Shown here: positions 11,101-22,480 of the stretch, piece after piece
Layout: each line of letters begins with the position of its first letter
Position numbering within the stretch: the first letter of the stretch is position 1
Assembly: GCA_028753945.1 (NCBI GenBank)
Contig: JAPNXP010000009.1
Location: 3,038,001-3,102,000, forward strand
Length of the DNA: 64,000 nucleotides
Direction: 5' to 3'
Source of the DNA: Hexactinellida sp. DTS-2022
Lineage: Eukaryota; Porifera; Hexactinellida
The notes under the pieces: model-generated
The model's input: only the letters and a program-made list of their open reading frames with translations
Told to the model about the DNA's origin: nothing
Databases searched by the model: none
Translations under genes and position numbers: made by a program

Positions 11101-12344
11101 TACACGCCACCATGAGCAAACAGAGAGATTCCAGGTGATTTTTGCTCAACAAGTGAAAAGTTTAGTTGAAGTTATAGAAGAAATGGGCAACCCATTTCTC
11201 GAAAAAAGCGAAGATCTAATTATACTGGAATCAAGAAACATCATTGATCAAGTGTGTATCCTCTGTTGGTGAAGCTGAGAAAATTCAAGTCTGAAGCGAG
11301 AAGCCTCAAGTCTGAAGCGAGAAGCATGCGGGGAAAGGGGATTAGGAGAAGAGTAGATTGATTTGTCAATATACCAGGAAACTGGCAACAATTTTACGAA
11401 TTGACGCAAACAAAATAGAATTGTTCGCCTTTTTAGCAAAGCACATTACACATTTAGTGACCAATAAGCAGGTTAATACTACAGATGGTTCACATGTACT
11501 GTGCAGTATCGAAAAAGACATTAGTGCCTGTGCCTTAAGTCCTTGTAACCATGAAGAGGCTGACACTCGAATGATCCTGCATTTGAAAGATGCAGTTAGT
11601 GAGGGTTTTCAGAGGATTTACTGCGAACAGTTGACACAGATGTAGTTGTTTTGGCTGTAGCAGCGGCAGCTAAAATTGAAATTTCAGAGCTTTGGGTAGC
11701 GTTTGGAACTGCTCAGCACCTCCGGTATATACCAATTCATGAGATCGCAGTTTGTCTTGGACCGAAAAGTCCCAGGCTCTGCCATTATTCCATGCGTACA
11801 CCGGGTGTGATACAGTTTCGTCATTTTCTACAAGAGGGAAGAAGACCGCATGGGATGGAAAGCATACTCGGATTTAACTTCAACATTTCTTGAGTTGTCT
11901 ATGGGACTAGAAGAAATAACTGATGAACATGTGGCTGTGCTAGAGCGGTTTACCATCTTATTATATGACCGCACTAGTAGGATGTTTAACATAGATGAAG
12001 CTCGTCAAGAATTGTTTACAAAGAAAGGACGAACTATGGATGCCATTCCTCCTACTAGAGCAGCTTTAGTGCACCATATAAAGAGGGCTGTATACCAGGG
12101 TGGTCACTGCTGGGGGAAGATGTTTGATGCTGTTGTCAACCTGCCGTCTCCCTCCGATTGGGGATGGATTGACCCCAGTAACTGGAAACCTTTATGGACA
12201 GACCTACCTGAGGCCACCATTTCTTCAAGAGAATTATTACGGTGTAGATGCAAGAAAGGATGCAAAGGACGGTGCAACTGCAAAAAGGCAGCTTTGAAGT
12301 GTACAGCATTATGCGAGTGTGGTGGACGAGATTGTGATGTGTAG
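8166..12344 (+). pseudogene. Academ-like transposase with XPG/PIN-like nuclease and CXC tail
   Basis: Exon 1 (8166-8270, starting MSKNYLL) ends CALCQE at a GTTTGT donor. Exon 2 starts at 8360 in phase 0 and continues the cysteine motif (KHEALQCPADS), then a KWDKSC block. In-frame TAG at 9245. Near 9650 the frame shifts, and the hallmark AAIDNIDHNTSSTT block (about 9690-9735) follows. An intron at 9990-10046 joins EEIR to WLEF. Another frameshift lies near 10230, before VDQPLYAIAKK. From 10268 a long frame gives GGLHIEMAGL, FSSIAIDQAHEQNNA and RRWMIAGPE. The region near 11270-11360 is shortened and holds an 18-bp tandem duplication (SLKSEARS twice). Then comes CNHEEADTRMILH with VDTDVVVLA (11545-11670), TGCDT, and a C-terminal CXC domain (CRCKKGCKGRCNCKK). 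At least five frame breaks make it a pseudogene. HEEADTR/DTDV resembles metal ligands of XPG/FEN nucleases, and the D and E motifs could be a DDE core; both are inference. Confidence 0.75.
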
Positions 12345-12369
12345 AATCCTAGAATACCTGCTTACCTGG

Positions 12370-12802
12370 TGTGCTTCAAAAATTATATTTCTCGTGATAT
12401 CATTTAAAAATTCGTACTCAGTGGGCATAGCCGGGAAAAACAAGGGATCACTCGATAGGATTTCTACCAAATTTGTTAGATTGGAATGTCAAATTCCAAT
12501 CTCCATATTTGGTTGCTAGGTAACTACACAAAAATTTTTTGTCAAAAAAATGGCCAATGTACCCATCAAATTGCTGGAAATTAAATGCTGAGCACTAATC
12601 TGTTAACAAAAACAGATTCGCAAGTGTTTTGAAAGAAAAAACTTTGATTCACAAAACGGCGATTTCTATCAGATACTAAAATTAAAAATGCTCTCCAAGG
12701 TGATCGAGACATTCTGGCGATGCCTCCATAGCTAAAAATGTTGCTTAGGCCATGGTCTAATACTATACCAAATTTCATGCTTTTATGAAAAAACCCACAA
12801 TT
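12370..12802 (-). repeat. Right terminal inverted repeat of the Academ-like element
   Basis: Inverted copy of 7603-8035. It starts 26 bp after the stop codon of the transposase gene and ends CCCACAATT. The frame at 12581-12778 on the minus strand is the same incidental reading as on the left arm. Confidence 0.85.
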
Positions 12803-12841
12803 TTTTAATATATCGGCTGCACTATATGGCGGACACTACTG

Positions 12842-13827
12842 TATCTACAAATAGTGAATCAACTGCTCCTGCACTTGCTTTAATCGGTCATCAAATCTAG
12901 ATGGTTTATCCTATAATTTAAGATTCTTTAAGGATTTTGTTATTCTCTAAATAGCTTGAAATTCTAATACAAGGACGGGACGATAGATAAGGTAATGTTT
13001 ATAACAGGTGTCGCTGCCACTTATAATACTTTTATTGTCCTAGTATCCAAGTCCAAATTCTACCAGAGTATAAATTTAACATAATTATTTGAGTGGTATC
13101 ATATTCTATAATTATTTATTATACCATTTAATCCGCTCCACAACTAATATCTTTCATGTAACTGTATAATTTGGTAAAGCTACACTCCATCCATATGATA
13201 AATTATGCAACAATTATTGCCAGGAGTAGAATAATCTGTTACAGTTAATTGACAACGTCTCCTATATTCTAATAATAATCACAAAATTATACTAAGATCA
13301 ATTTACTTAAATGAGCAATAATACTTTTCTGAAACCGCCTGCTCTGTGTAATCTTTTAAAATTGCGTAGAGCACTATTTCTATTAAAATATTATATTAGG
13401 CCATATGTATTAACAAAATAACTTATTTATAATCCCCGTCCGTCCCAAATTTCACCCCCGTCCGAAAATTTCTTTTAGTATCTTCTGAACCTAATTGTAC
13501 AAATATTAGCTATAAACTTGTGTAAAGTACTCCTAATGTATCAATTTTTAATGAGTCTTGTATTTAGGACATTACGTTTAATTATTTGGCATTGTCATGT
13601 GAATTCGAATTAAATTTAAATTAATATTGTTTAGTATAGGATAATGATATTTGCATATTACTGAAATACAAAATAAAATAAAAATCCCGCCCGCAATCGG
13701 TATTTTATGAAAAAATCTGATTGATAAACAATTAATTTATTTTACCTGGCCATATTAATTAACACAGTCTTAGTTTAATAATGTAAATAAAATTATTTAA
13801 ACAGATTATTGTATAAATAAACGACTT
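12842..13827. other. Gene-free AT-rich spacer
   Basis: Nearly 1 kb with no open frame and no recognisable element. It has short pyrimidine-rich C tracts (CCCCGTCCGTCCC near 13435 and CCCCCGTCCG near 13456). Nothing else stands out. Confidence 0.4.
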
Positions 13828-14942
13828 TAGATACGAGTCTGTGCGTAAAGAATGTGTTTGCATTATAGGTGCAAAATTGTCGTTACTAACTAGATATTGT
13901 TTCTTCTAGCAACCACCAAGTAAACCACAGTGCATTCCAAACATTAAATATTGTTGCTACCTTAGGAAAAAAATAGTATATAAACACAGATTAATTTTAT
14001 TCTAAACTTTAAATGGATTACATCCCATTACAAATCCCAACTATCATTCCCGACATCCCAACTGACTTTCTTCTCCCTCACCTGTATTCTCTAACATCAA
14101 ACTACCACACACAATTAACTGGTTACGGGATTATGGCCTTTTAGCTCGTGCAATGCAATGCAAAATTGCAAATGTTGGGAGAAAATGTATGAGGGTGCCT
14201 ACGCCAACTCCCAGGATGGTTACAAGTGGAAATGTCGCGCATGCAAGAGTTCCTGTTCAATCCGTTTTGGTTCCTTCTTTCATCCTTCCAAACTCTCGCT
14301 TACTTCGCTTCTCCAATTCATGTATCTCTGGTGTGAGGACATTCAGTCACAAGCTATTATGGAGAAGCAGTTGCAGTGGGCACCAGCTACTGTTGTTGAT
14401 TGGAAGAACTTTATGAGGGATATCTGTGTTGAAGAGATCATACAAGATGCTGAACCCTTAGGTGGTCCCGGAATTATCGTGGAGATTGATGAATCCAAGT
14501 TCGGCAAACGTAATACAACCGTGGAAGATTAGTAGTGGGTACTTGGGTTTTTGGAATAGTCGAGAGAGATTCAGGCCGAAGGTTATGTTATGTGTACCAG
14601 ATAGATCTGCTGCAACTCTGCTACCCCTTATCCAGCATTACGTCCTACCTGGCTCCGTTGTATACTCAGATGAGTGGGCCGCATACAATATCTTGGCTCA
14701 TACACCCCAGTACACGCATCACACTGTGAACCATAGTGAGAACTTCGTGAATCCAACTACTGGTGTGCATACTCAAGGAATTGAAGGTAGCTGGAACATT
14801 GTTAAGAAAAGAATGAGAAGAGGATCAACTACTAATCCTGATGAACTGTTGGAAACACATCTGGCTGAGGGTTGTTGGAGGAGGAGAAACAAGGATAACA
14901 TCTTTAAAACATCATAAAAGGGATCCGAAACTTATATCCAGT
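13828..14942 (+). mobile_element. Merlin (IS1595-type) copy 1, part of a 1.1-kb inverted pair
   Basis: This 1115-bp segment is repeated in inverted orientation at 16918-18032, also 1115 bp, with only scattered differences. It holds one transposase gene. I found no clear short terminal inverted repeats or target duplications at either copy's ends. The two may therefore be arms of one larger palindromic element rather than independent insertions. Confidence 0.75.
14158..14917 (+). pseudogene. Merlin transposase with frameshift (copy 1)
   Basis: The N-terminal piece (14158-14532) has a zinc-ribbon pattern (CKCWEKM, CRACKSSC), then GSFFHPSKLSL, and the first catalytic motif VEIDESKFGKR. One base is missing in the stretch that should read KRKYNRG (about 14511-14515). 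The rest continues in another frame from VVGTWVFG to about 14590, then PDRSAATLLPLI, YSDEWAAY (second Asp) and GIEGSWNIVKKR (catalytic Glu). D, D and E positions fit the DDE triad of IS1595/ISXO2 transposases, whose eukaryotic form is Merlin. The second copy has the same frameshift, so the gene was already dead when the pair arose. Length is close to a full protein of about 250 residues. Confidence 0.85.
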
Positions 14943-14983
14943 GTTTTGACTCAGTATCTAAACGATTATATAAATATTATTAA

Positions 14984-15140
14984 AAGTCAAGTGCTGTGAG
15001 TTTGCTTGTTTGTTTGTCGGGTTGTATTAAAGTGATGGGGGAATTGAAACAGCATTTTAAATTGAAACAAACTTCCAAATCTCCTAATATGTACATAATT
15101 ATGCTGATTACGACTAACGCATTTTCAAATTTATAATATG
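14984..15140. repeat. Interspersed repeat related to 4155-4340
   Basis: It shares TTAAAAGT, the TTTGCTTGTTTGTTTGTC run, and the AAAGTGATGGGGGAAT segment with the copy near 4.16 kb. It sits between the two Merlin arms and abuts the MITE at 15145. Confidence 0.4.
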
Positions 15141-15144
15141 TATA

Positions 15145-15212
15145 CAGTGTACTCCGCTTAATTGGGACAATTGGCCTGGAACATAGGTGTCCCAATTAAG
15201 CGGAGTACACTG
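15145..15212. mobile_element. Minimal pogo/Tigger-type MITE, 68 bp
   Basis: Almost only two arms: CAGTGTACTCCGCTTAATTG and its inverse, flanked by TA. The same CTCCGCTTAAT core forms the ends of the elements at 33840-34024 and 47918-48406. Confidence 0.75.
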
Positions 15213-15573
15213 TATTTATGTTGTTGTTTACAAAAATAGGGATGCAAATTACGGAAAATAAAATAAAAACCCAAACTTCAGCTTGCATCCGGAATACAGG
15301 TAGACAAGCCTAAACGATGGGAAATGGTAGAAAGGGATGTATCTTACGTCCCTTTCCTCTTACTCCATAGTAGAAATGGTGAGGAGTAAAGCAACTTCCC
15401 TATTAGCAACTATTCTTGCAACGAAACCAGAGTTCTTAATGAAGGAACTCCATTGTATCATTAGTATTAACATAGGCAAATAGAGAGGTGGACTACTATA
15501 TAAAACTCACCAAAATAAAATAACTGTTCTAAATACAGAGTTTTAAATCTTGATATAAATATATATATATATA

Positions 15574-15714
15574 CAGTGGAGTTGCTTTATTAGCAACCGC
15601 TTTTAAGATCCCAAGCGTGAAAACTGTTAATTTCATTCCCCAATTAGCAACATTGGCCTATTAGCAACCAGATTTATAGACAAACACGGGTTGCTATTAA
15701 GCGAACTACCACTA
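15574..15714. mobile_element. pogo/Tigger-type MITE, 141 bp
   Basis: Left tip CAGTGGAGTTGCTTTATTAG after TA; the right tip is its degenerate inverse ending CCACTA, followed by TA. Internal words CCTATTAGCAAC repeat the arm. A further left end of this family occurs near 63484. Confidence 0.65.
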
Positions 15715-15892
15715 TACATTTATTTCTTAGTTTGTTAACAATTTTGTTGAGATTGTACTAAGGTTATATGCAAATAGAAAGAGCAATTATAATTGGAATG
15801 TAGAATAGCTTTCAAATTGTTACAATAGGTAAGCATATTGAGATTTATTGTCTATTAAAAAAAGGGAAAATTCCAAAAATAATCAAGTTTTA

Positions 15893-16870
15893 AAAAAAAA
15901 TTCCAAATATACTCAACAATACTCAACTAATTTGTAAATATACTCAAGTTTTTCCAAATATACTCAAGTTTTATTGGATTATTCCAAATATACTCAAGTT
16001 TTATTGGATTATTTCAAATATACTCAAGTTTTATTGGAGTATTCCAAATATACTCAAGTTTTATTGGATTATTGAAACTAGTATGGAGATCCCCAACCAC
16101 AAAAAATATTTATTAGTACAATCTGCTCGTCTGCACTACGCGTGTCCTTACAACTTGTACTCGGGCCTACGGCCCTCGCTTGTATTTAAAGCATCTCCTT
16201 TTCAAATTAAATGTCGTTCTTGATGAGTGGCCGCTAGCTGTCTATTTATATCCGTTCATCCTTGCTACAGGTTTCTATAAGGAGTAAGGACAGATTAAAT
16301 AAGTTGGATATTTATGCAAATTTGAACAGATAATTTTCTAGATATTAAAGCTCGTCCGTGTATAATAATATACCAACTCCAAATATAAAATTAAATATCA
16401 CTAAGAAACTGTACCAGTGGACCCCTAACTTTGGGATGTGGAGAAGTTATTGTATTGATTGATAATAATTTGATATCAAATAACACAATGGAATGTTAGA
16501 AATGTATGGCTAGACAGACAGTAACAAATAACTGATTAGATGACTGAACTTCCTCTCGATCAATTAGATTACTGTCTCAGTATTCTATAATGCATCTTAA
16601 CATTTGACAGACACTAAAGAATTCAATTATACTAATTGAATGCTAGCTGCTAATCTATACTGGAACAACCCTCGAATTTAATTGGCTAAAGGTTTTGACA
16701 CCTTTTGTGATGAAAGATGTGAATATCTTTTTAGATATTGAACTTGTTTGTACATACAGTATTCCCCACCCTACTGAAATTTTTTAGATCTGTAGCTTTT
16801 ACCAGTTCCTCAAATAATATTTCATCAATTTAATTTCCGGTCGCAGTACTCGTATTTAAGAATGATATAA
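15893..16870. repeat. Interspersed repeat with 30-bp tandem array, also at 37205-37815
   Basis: The array at 15901-16075 has about five degenerate units around ATTCCAAATATACTCAAG and TTTTATTGGATT. After it come GAAACTAG, CCGTGTATAATAATATACC (about 16357) and later a block with CTGGAACAACCCT and TTTAATTGGCT (about 16660-16700), then TTTGTACATACAGTATT. The same order is found at 37205-37815, and part of it near 41190-41420. The first copy has an extra 250 bp near 16090-16340. I cannot assign the family. Confidence 0.5.
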
Positions 16871-16917
16871 GAGAATGCTAATATAGATTAACGAACCTAA
16901 ACCGATGAGATCAAACG

Positions 16918-18032
16918 ACTGGATATAAGTTTCGGATCCCTTTTATGATGTTGTTAAAGATGTTATCCTTGTTTCTCCTCCTCCAACAACCCTCAGCCAG
17001 ATGTGTTTCCAACAGTTCAAAGGATTAGTAGTTGATCCTCTTCTCATTCTTTTCTTAACAATGTTCCAGCTACCTTCAATTCCTTGAGTATGCACACCAG
17101 TAGTTGGATTCACGAAGTTCTCACTATGGTTCACAGTGTGATGCGTGTACTGGGGTGTATGAGCCAAGATATTGTATGCGGCCCACTCATCTGAGTATAC
17201 AACGGAGCCAGGTAGGACGTAATGCTGGATAAGGGGTAGCAGAGTTGCAGCAGATCTATCTGGTACACATAACATAACCTTCGGCCTGAATCTCTCTCGA
17301 CTATTCCAAAAACCCAAGTACCCACTACTAATCTTCCACGGTTGTATTACGTTTGCCGAACTTGGATTCATCAATCTCCACGATAATTCCGGGACCACCT
17401 AAGGGTTCAGCATCTTGTATGATCTCTTCAACACAGATATCCCTCATAAAGTTCTTCCAATCAACAACAGTAGCTGGTGCCCACTGCAACTGCTTCTCCA
17501 TAATAGCTTGTGACTGAATGTCCTCACACCAGAGATACATGAATTGGAGAAGCGAAGTAAGCGAGAGTTTGGAAGGATGAAAGAAGGAACCAAAACGGAT
17601 TGAACAGGAACTCTTGCATGCGCGACATTTCCACTTGTAACCATCCTGGGAGTTGGCGTAGGCACCCTCATACATTTTCTCCCAACATTTGCAATTTTGC
17701 ATTGCATTGCACGAGCTAAAAGGCCATAATCCCGTAACCAGTTAATTGTGTGTGGTAGTTTGATGTTAGAGAATACAGGTGAGGGAGAAGAAAGTCAGTT
17801 GGGATGTCGGGAATGATAGTTGGGATTTGTAATGGGATGTAATCCATTTAAAGTTTAGAATAAAATTAATCTGTGTTTATATACTATTTTTTTCCTAAGG
17901 TAGCAACAATATTTAATGTTTGGAATGCACTGTGGTTTACTTGGTGGTTGCTAGAAGAAACAATATCTAGTTAGTAACGTCAATTTTGCATATTACATTG
18001 CAAACACATTCTTACGCACAGACTCGTATCTA
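16918..18032 (-). mobile_element. Merlin (IS1595-type) copy 2, inverted
   Basis: Inverted copy of 13828-14942, separated from it by 1975 bp that hold three other repeats. The left and right limits were set where similarity to copy 1 stops (GGATATAAGTTTC at the left; CTCGTATCTA at the right). Confidence 0.75.
16943..17702 (-). pseudogene. Merlin transposase (copy 2), two breaks
   Basis: The same protein as copy 1, read on the minus strand: IDESKFGKR, YSDEWAAY and GIEGSWNIVKKR are all present. It shares the missing base after GKR with copy 1. It also carries a private one-base loss after RRGSTTNP (near 17024), so the last 25 residues read differently. The shared first break shows that both descend from one already broken copy. 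Confidence 0.85.
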
Positions 18033-19736
18033 ATCTCTCTTTTGCACAAAATGACGGCGATTTTACCTTGAGTGGCGTCAAAAAGGTTAATAAAAATGTA
18101 TGAATGAAATTTTTTCTTTCTGATTTGGGTAGATAGCATGTCAATCTTCATCATTTAGCGAGTTCTAGACGTGTGCATACACCTTTTTAGCCTAACTCCA
18201 CGAAATCTTGGAGGTGTTTATTACTGAAGTTGCACCTAATTTTTTGATAACTTATACGTATATATATATATAGAGAGAGAGATTAAAGACTGGATATGGA
18301 AGAATTATTTTCTGAGACAATATGTGAGTGATGTGATTTATGAACAGTTTAGATAGTTTTCATAATCATATCAACTACAAGGATAGGAAGCTATAAATTA
18401 TAATTCGTAATTGCCCATATGCCGTTGAACAATATTAGCTTAGAACAGAAGAGATGTCATTGGAATCTTGAGATGAATCAAATCAAATATGTACTTAATT
18501 TATCTAAAACACACTTTCCAATTACCTTTTTGGAAGTAAACATATCACAAGTGCAGACATAATATGCTCGCATCAATGTTGTGATTCTGCAATATGTGAA
18601 ACCATGACCAAATATAGCTGTCAAGTAATCTAGCTTTGCAATATGCCAAAATACACTACCCGGACAAAAGTATTCGACTACCCAACATTTCCCATTGAAA
18701 ATAGTATTATAGTTTGTTTAACAATGGAAGATAGTGTTTTCAAATTACATGAGATATTACTATTTCGATAACAAATTCGTATTCTGCGCGCATTCAAATT
18801 ATCCTATGTAGAAGCTTTCAATTCAATCCCTTTTTGATTTGGTTAAAATTTTTCATCCTGTGCCACTATGCACCACTTCCCAAATTGCCACTATGGGAGA
18901 GATGGGAACAGATGGCACATGTTGCCATTTGATTATAATTTTCAACGAATTAATATGTAATCAATTTGAAAGCATCTACAAAGGGTAATTCGAATGCGTA
19001 GAATACGAATTCAAAATTGCAATATGTCAAAGTTTTAACTCTTTTAAGATCGAATTCAGTTAATAACATTGTCAGCTTATGATAAAATGTAACTATGGTC
19101 CCAAGGACTTCATTATAACGTGAGTTGACTGTATTTTTAGGGGATAGACCGGTCGATATGTCAATCGAACGCTGGATCCAAATAATCTATGATAAATACT
19201 CTTCGCTGTACCTTGACACGCTATCTATCCAATTCCGTAAGAAAATTTCGATTCGGATTTTTTTTTCCTCTTTGACGTCACCAAAGGTAAAAATCACCGT
19301 CATTTTTGTTCGGGGAGTGACCTTTGTATTCTTATGTGTATCTCATAAAGTATAATTCGTAGGGAAAAAAAACTATCCCTCAAAAATGATCCTTGTCAGT
19401 TGTTCTTGGGATTATGCCGTGTCGATTTTCAACTTTAGTACAAAGTTACAGAGTTAATAATTATATAATGCCAAATTTCTGATAAAATCGAGTGATTATT
19501 TGAAAATCTATAGAAAAAAGGATCAAATCTATATCACAAATTCTGTGTGGCATAATCCCTTGTACTAATGTAGTAGAGTTAAACTTGCACTATAATAGAA
19601 CCCGCACCAAATAGAGTAAATAGCTAGAATTTAGAATGACTAGTATGGATTCACTATTACGCTATTTTAAATATGTTTCATCATAACAAAGCACTATTTT
19701 GTTATTATTTTTCCCGCTCTCAATAATTAGTTTAAT
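18033..19736. other. Upstream region of the MRG15-like gene, no gene seen
   Basis: An AT/AG microsatellite lies at about 18258-18284. Near 18656 CCCGGACAAAAGTATTCGAC looks like one mariner-type end. Near 19111-19131 AACGTGAGTTGACTGTA looks like a pogo-type right tip, but no partner was found. A pair of inverted words around GGGATTATGCCGTG (19408) and GTGTGGCATAATCCC (19544) suggests another degenerate MITE. The promoter of the downstream gene should lie here; I see no certain TATA box. Confidence 0.35.
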
Positions 19737-20211
19737 ATGTCTCAACATATTTATATTGAAAACCAAAAAATATTGTGTTACCACGGTGACTTTCTTTATG
19801 AGGGTAAAATTTTGAGAGTATCTCGAGATTCGACAAAAAATGCAGATTTAGAGCAACAGGCAACAATTAGCTACTTCATTCATTATAATGGTTGGAACAA
19901 GACCTGGGATGAGTGGGTTCCATCTTCAAGACTGATGCCACTAACTCAAGATAATATATTGAAACAAAAACAATTATTTAGTGATTATGAACGAAAAAAC
20001 CAACTAGGTGATAAGGTTAAAGTGAAAAAGAAAAAAGTTTATGTATCTACATTACAAGATTTAGATTCAGATGTCGCCCAATCAAATGTTCAATCTTCAC
20101 CTTATTCTATTCAATGTAAACCAAAAACATACCTCGATCAGAGTGTCGGTATTTTAGGATTTTCCAAGTCGACTATTGCTGATTCAAATGAAAATCATTC
20201 CCCAGTTAGTT
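19737..20211 (+). CDS. MRG15/MORF4L-like gene, exon 1: chromodomain
   Basis: It starts at ATG 19737 (MSQHIYIENQ) and stays open to 20211, where a GTGAGT donor follows. Reading through the donor would stop at 20226-20228. Residues 10-62 match an MRG15 chromodomain: CYHGDFLYEGK and YFIHYNGWNKTWDEWVP. The aromatic cage that reads H3K36 methylation in MRG15 is complete: H16, Y21, Y50, W53 and W57, with the family's spacing of the last three (3 and 4 residues). A lysine-rich linker (KVKVKKKKVYV, near residue 95) follows. MRG15 proteins act in the NuA4 acetyltransferase and Sin3/HDAC complexes in the nucleus. The whole chromodomain in a single exon may reflect intron loss. The exon ends in phase 1, which matches exon 2 at 28463. 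Confidence 0.85.
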
Positions 20212-20314
20212 GTGAGTTGCACCATTAACTAAATTTTCTATTAACAATATTTATCAACGTTATTAAACATTCCTTTTTTTAATCCCTACTGATGACACAC
20301 TAATGTCACATGAC

Positions 20315-20597
20315 CAGTGGTTTATCTAGGTACCTGCCCTGCACTTTAAAGTGCCAGCCAGGCATCAGTTGTGGTCAAAAAGTGCTTGATTTTCGAATCG
20401 ATTTAGGTGCCGGGTGTATTGCCAGATTTTCTGGACCAGAAATGCTTGGAAAACAACTTTGTGCACCGTAGCAGTTTTGACTCCTTAATATAAAGCCTCA
20501 TCATTGAATTATACTGATTATGTATTATGACTAATACCTCTAGAGTGCCTGAAAATTTTCTTCCTCCATAATAAAGCGCCAGTCACGAAAACCCCTG
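20315..20597. mobile_element. Possible hAT-like MITE in the MRG15-like intron
   Basis: Left tip CAGTGGTTTATCTAGG and right tip ending GAAAACCCCTG are loosely inverted; AGTGCCAGCC and GCGCCAGTCAC recur inside. No target duplication is visible. Confidence 0.35.
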
Positions 20598-20764
20598 ATT
20601 TACCCTTGCACATTACACAGTAGTTGTTCAACTTTGTCATACAGGCAAGAAATTGTTCCAATTTGTTTAAAATTAATAGTTATTCAAATACTAAAACTTT
20701 ATACATTTAATAGTACGGTACATTGTAATTTGAATTATTAAATTATACACAAATTATATTATAA

Positions 20765-21290
20765 CTAGCCCGCTTCGCTTGCTAGGTCGCTTCGCGGCAG
20801 AACACAACCACACACCAACCGCTTCGCGGTTGGTGTTGGTTTATACACTCCTAATATTGATTATAAAGCGTAAATAGGCCTAAATAATCAAATTTAAACA
20901 ATGTGAAATTTTAGTGATTCCGTCATCATGCGATAATGAGTAGCATATTGGTGATCTGGTGTGACCAACGTGTCCGCATCATTAATGTACATGTTCTATT
21001 AAATTTTCAGATTTTTATCTCATAGAGGGCGCCAATTATGTGCGATTAAGTGACTTTTCAGGGTTCTCGAAATGTGACAATGACGTCATAACTTGTCGAG
21101 GTGTGAGAAATTTTGAGTGGAAACCTCAACTTGTTGTCGGGTGCCAAAAGTTACGCCTATATATGCCAAAAATCCCATTTGGAAACCGTCCACTTTCTTC
21201 AATCAACTCGTAACATACAAACAAATATATACACATATATATATATATACCCAGGCTTGTGTTTTAATAGTATAGATTTATACCATACCA
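20765..21290. repeat. Interspersed repeat with GC-rich hairpin head and AT microsatellite tail
   Basis: It begins TAGCCCGCTTCGCTTGCTAG and includes a hairpin ACCAACCGCTTCGCGGTTGGT (about 20816-20836). The tail AATCAACTCGTAACATAC then AAATATATACACATATATA resembles 26875-26910. This is the shape of a non-autonomous retroposon or Helitron end; the class is undecided. Confidence 0.4.
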
Positions 21291-21794
21291 TTCTACATAA
21301 GGCAATGGTACTCACTCATATTTATGTACCAGGGATTGGTTAGTATATTCACGTATTATACAAACAATGAGATTTGTGATTATTGTCATACACATTCATA
21401 TGGTTATACACATTTTGCGCAAAATGATTGGATATACATGCCTACAACCCCCTGTATGAAACCCTGGATGCATACCAAATTTTAAAAATTACTAAAATCA
21501 TAACGCATACTCTATTCTAGTTTAACTAAAGATGTGCTACACTTTAGGCAAATCGGAGCTCTGTTCTAGATATATATTAGTAGAGAATTAATATTTTAAA
21601 GCTAGCTTCTAGTTTCAGTTTGAATTTACAATTTTTTGTAAATTACAACAATAAATATTCGCCTTAGAAATTGTAAACACTTTTAACTTCGTAATCAGCT
21701 TGCTTTGTTACCTATTATAACATTTGGTAGTTAGTTTATAACTCAAATATTAATACGGTTTCTATTACCCTGTCTCTTTTATATAATTCGTCAA

Positions 21795-21832
21795 ACACAC
21801 ACACACACACACAAACACACAAATAAACAACA
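21795..21832. repeat. (CA)n microsatellite
   Basis: About nine CA units, then a CACAAACA/AATAAACA tail. The surrounding 21.3-22.0 kb has no other recognisable feature. Confidence 0.8.
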
Positions 21833-22050
21833 TTCGAGTTTTAATCATATAGATATCTAAATTATTGGAGTTGACGAGAAACCTGTCCCGCTAGAACATC
21901 TCAAATGCCCGCGTTTTAAATATGTTCCGTCCTGTCGATTCAGCTTAGTGTAGTCAAACGATTGGTACCTAGGATCGTTTTCTCAGGAACGCACAGTGGC
22001 TTCATAACGATTAATATTTCTCATTTTTATCTACACCCTATTGCTTTAAT

Positions 22051-22480
22051 CATAGGCGTAGAGTATGATGGGGCGGCCGGGGCACGCCCCGTCAGCCCGT
22101 ATGCATTACAGGGCGGAGGCCTCTTCGCCCCGTCAGCTTTCTGTTAAAAATTCCGGAAAAATTATATATATATATACAGAGTATGGAATCACGACTATTT
22201 CAATCAAGAATAATTATACTTTCCGGATATTTTATCAATAATTTACTGTACGAGTATACCAATTGTGGAATCCCGCTTAACGACCACCTCAGAATAACGA
22301 TCATCCCGATATTGCTACTACTTTTTATATTTCTCGATCAACCACTTATTAACGTTAGTATTAATTGATTTTGGAATTACGACCACCCCGCTATTCAAAA
22401 CTTTGGCGAAAAATTATTTTCAAACACAGAATCACGCCCCGTCAGCTTTTGGTAAAATAATTAATAACTCTACGCCTATG
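22051..22480. mobile_element. hAT-type MITE with perfect 8-bp TSD
   Basis: Tips CATAGGCGTAGAG and CTCTACGCCTATG are perfect inverses. The direct repeats GCTTTAAT (22043-22050 and 22481-22488) are exact. GGGGCACGCCCCGTCAG and a partner near the right end form subterminal repeats. A roughly 200-bp AT-rich insert (about 22180-22430) may be a nested pogo-type MITE (GGAATCCCGCTTAACGACC). Confidence 0.85.

Larger units (their letters stand above)
7550..12841 (+). mobile_element. Long-TIR DNA transposon, Academ-like, about 5.2-5.3 kb
   Basis: Two 433-bp arms (7603-8035 and 12370-12802) are inverted copies that differ at scattered positions and small gaps. They flank one decayed multi-domain protein gene (8166-12344). 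Beyond the arms, weaker inverted similarity continues outward, and the right tip ends in CACTACTG at 12834-12841. No convincing target duplication was found on the left. The protein combines a transposase-like core, an XPG/PIN-like nuclease motif and a CXC tail, matching what is described for the XPG-bearing branch of the Academ superfamily. A second, internally deleted relative lies at 42330-44361. Confidence 0.7.

Noticed and set aside
13828-14942. Merlin gene as a domesticated host gene
   Set aside because: A frameshift inside the catalytic region shared by both copies argues against function.
15901-16075. CRISPR-like regular repeats
   Set aside because: The units are directly adjacent and degenerate with no unique spacers, in a eukaryotic sequence. 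It is a satellite.
21962-22368. Two 61-residue frames near 22 kb
   Set aside because: Both lie in the hAT MITE at 22051-22480 or its flank; no motif.
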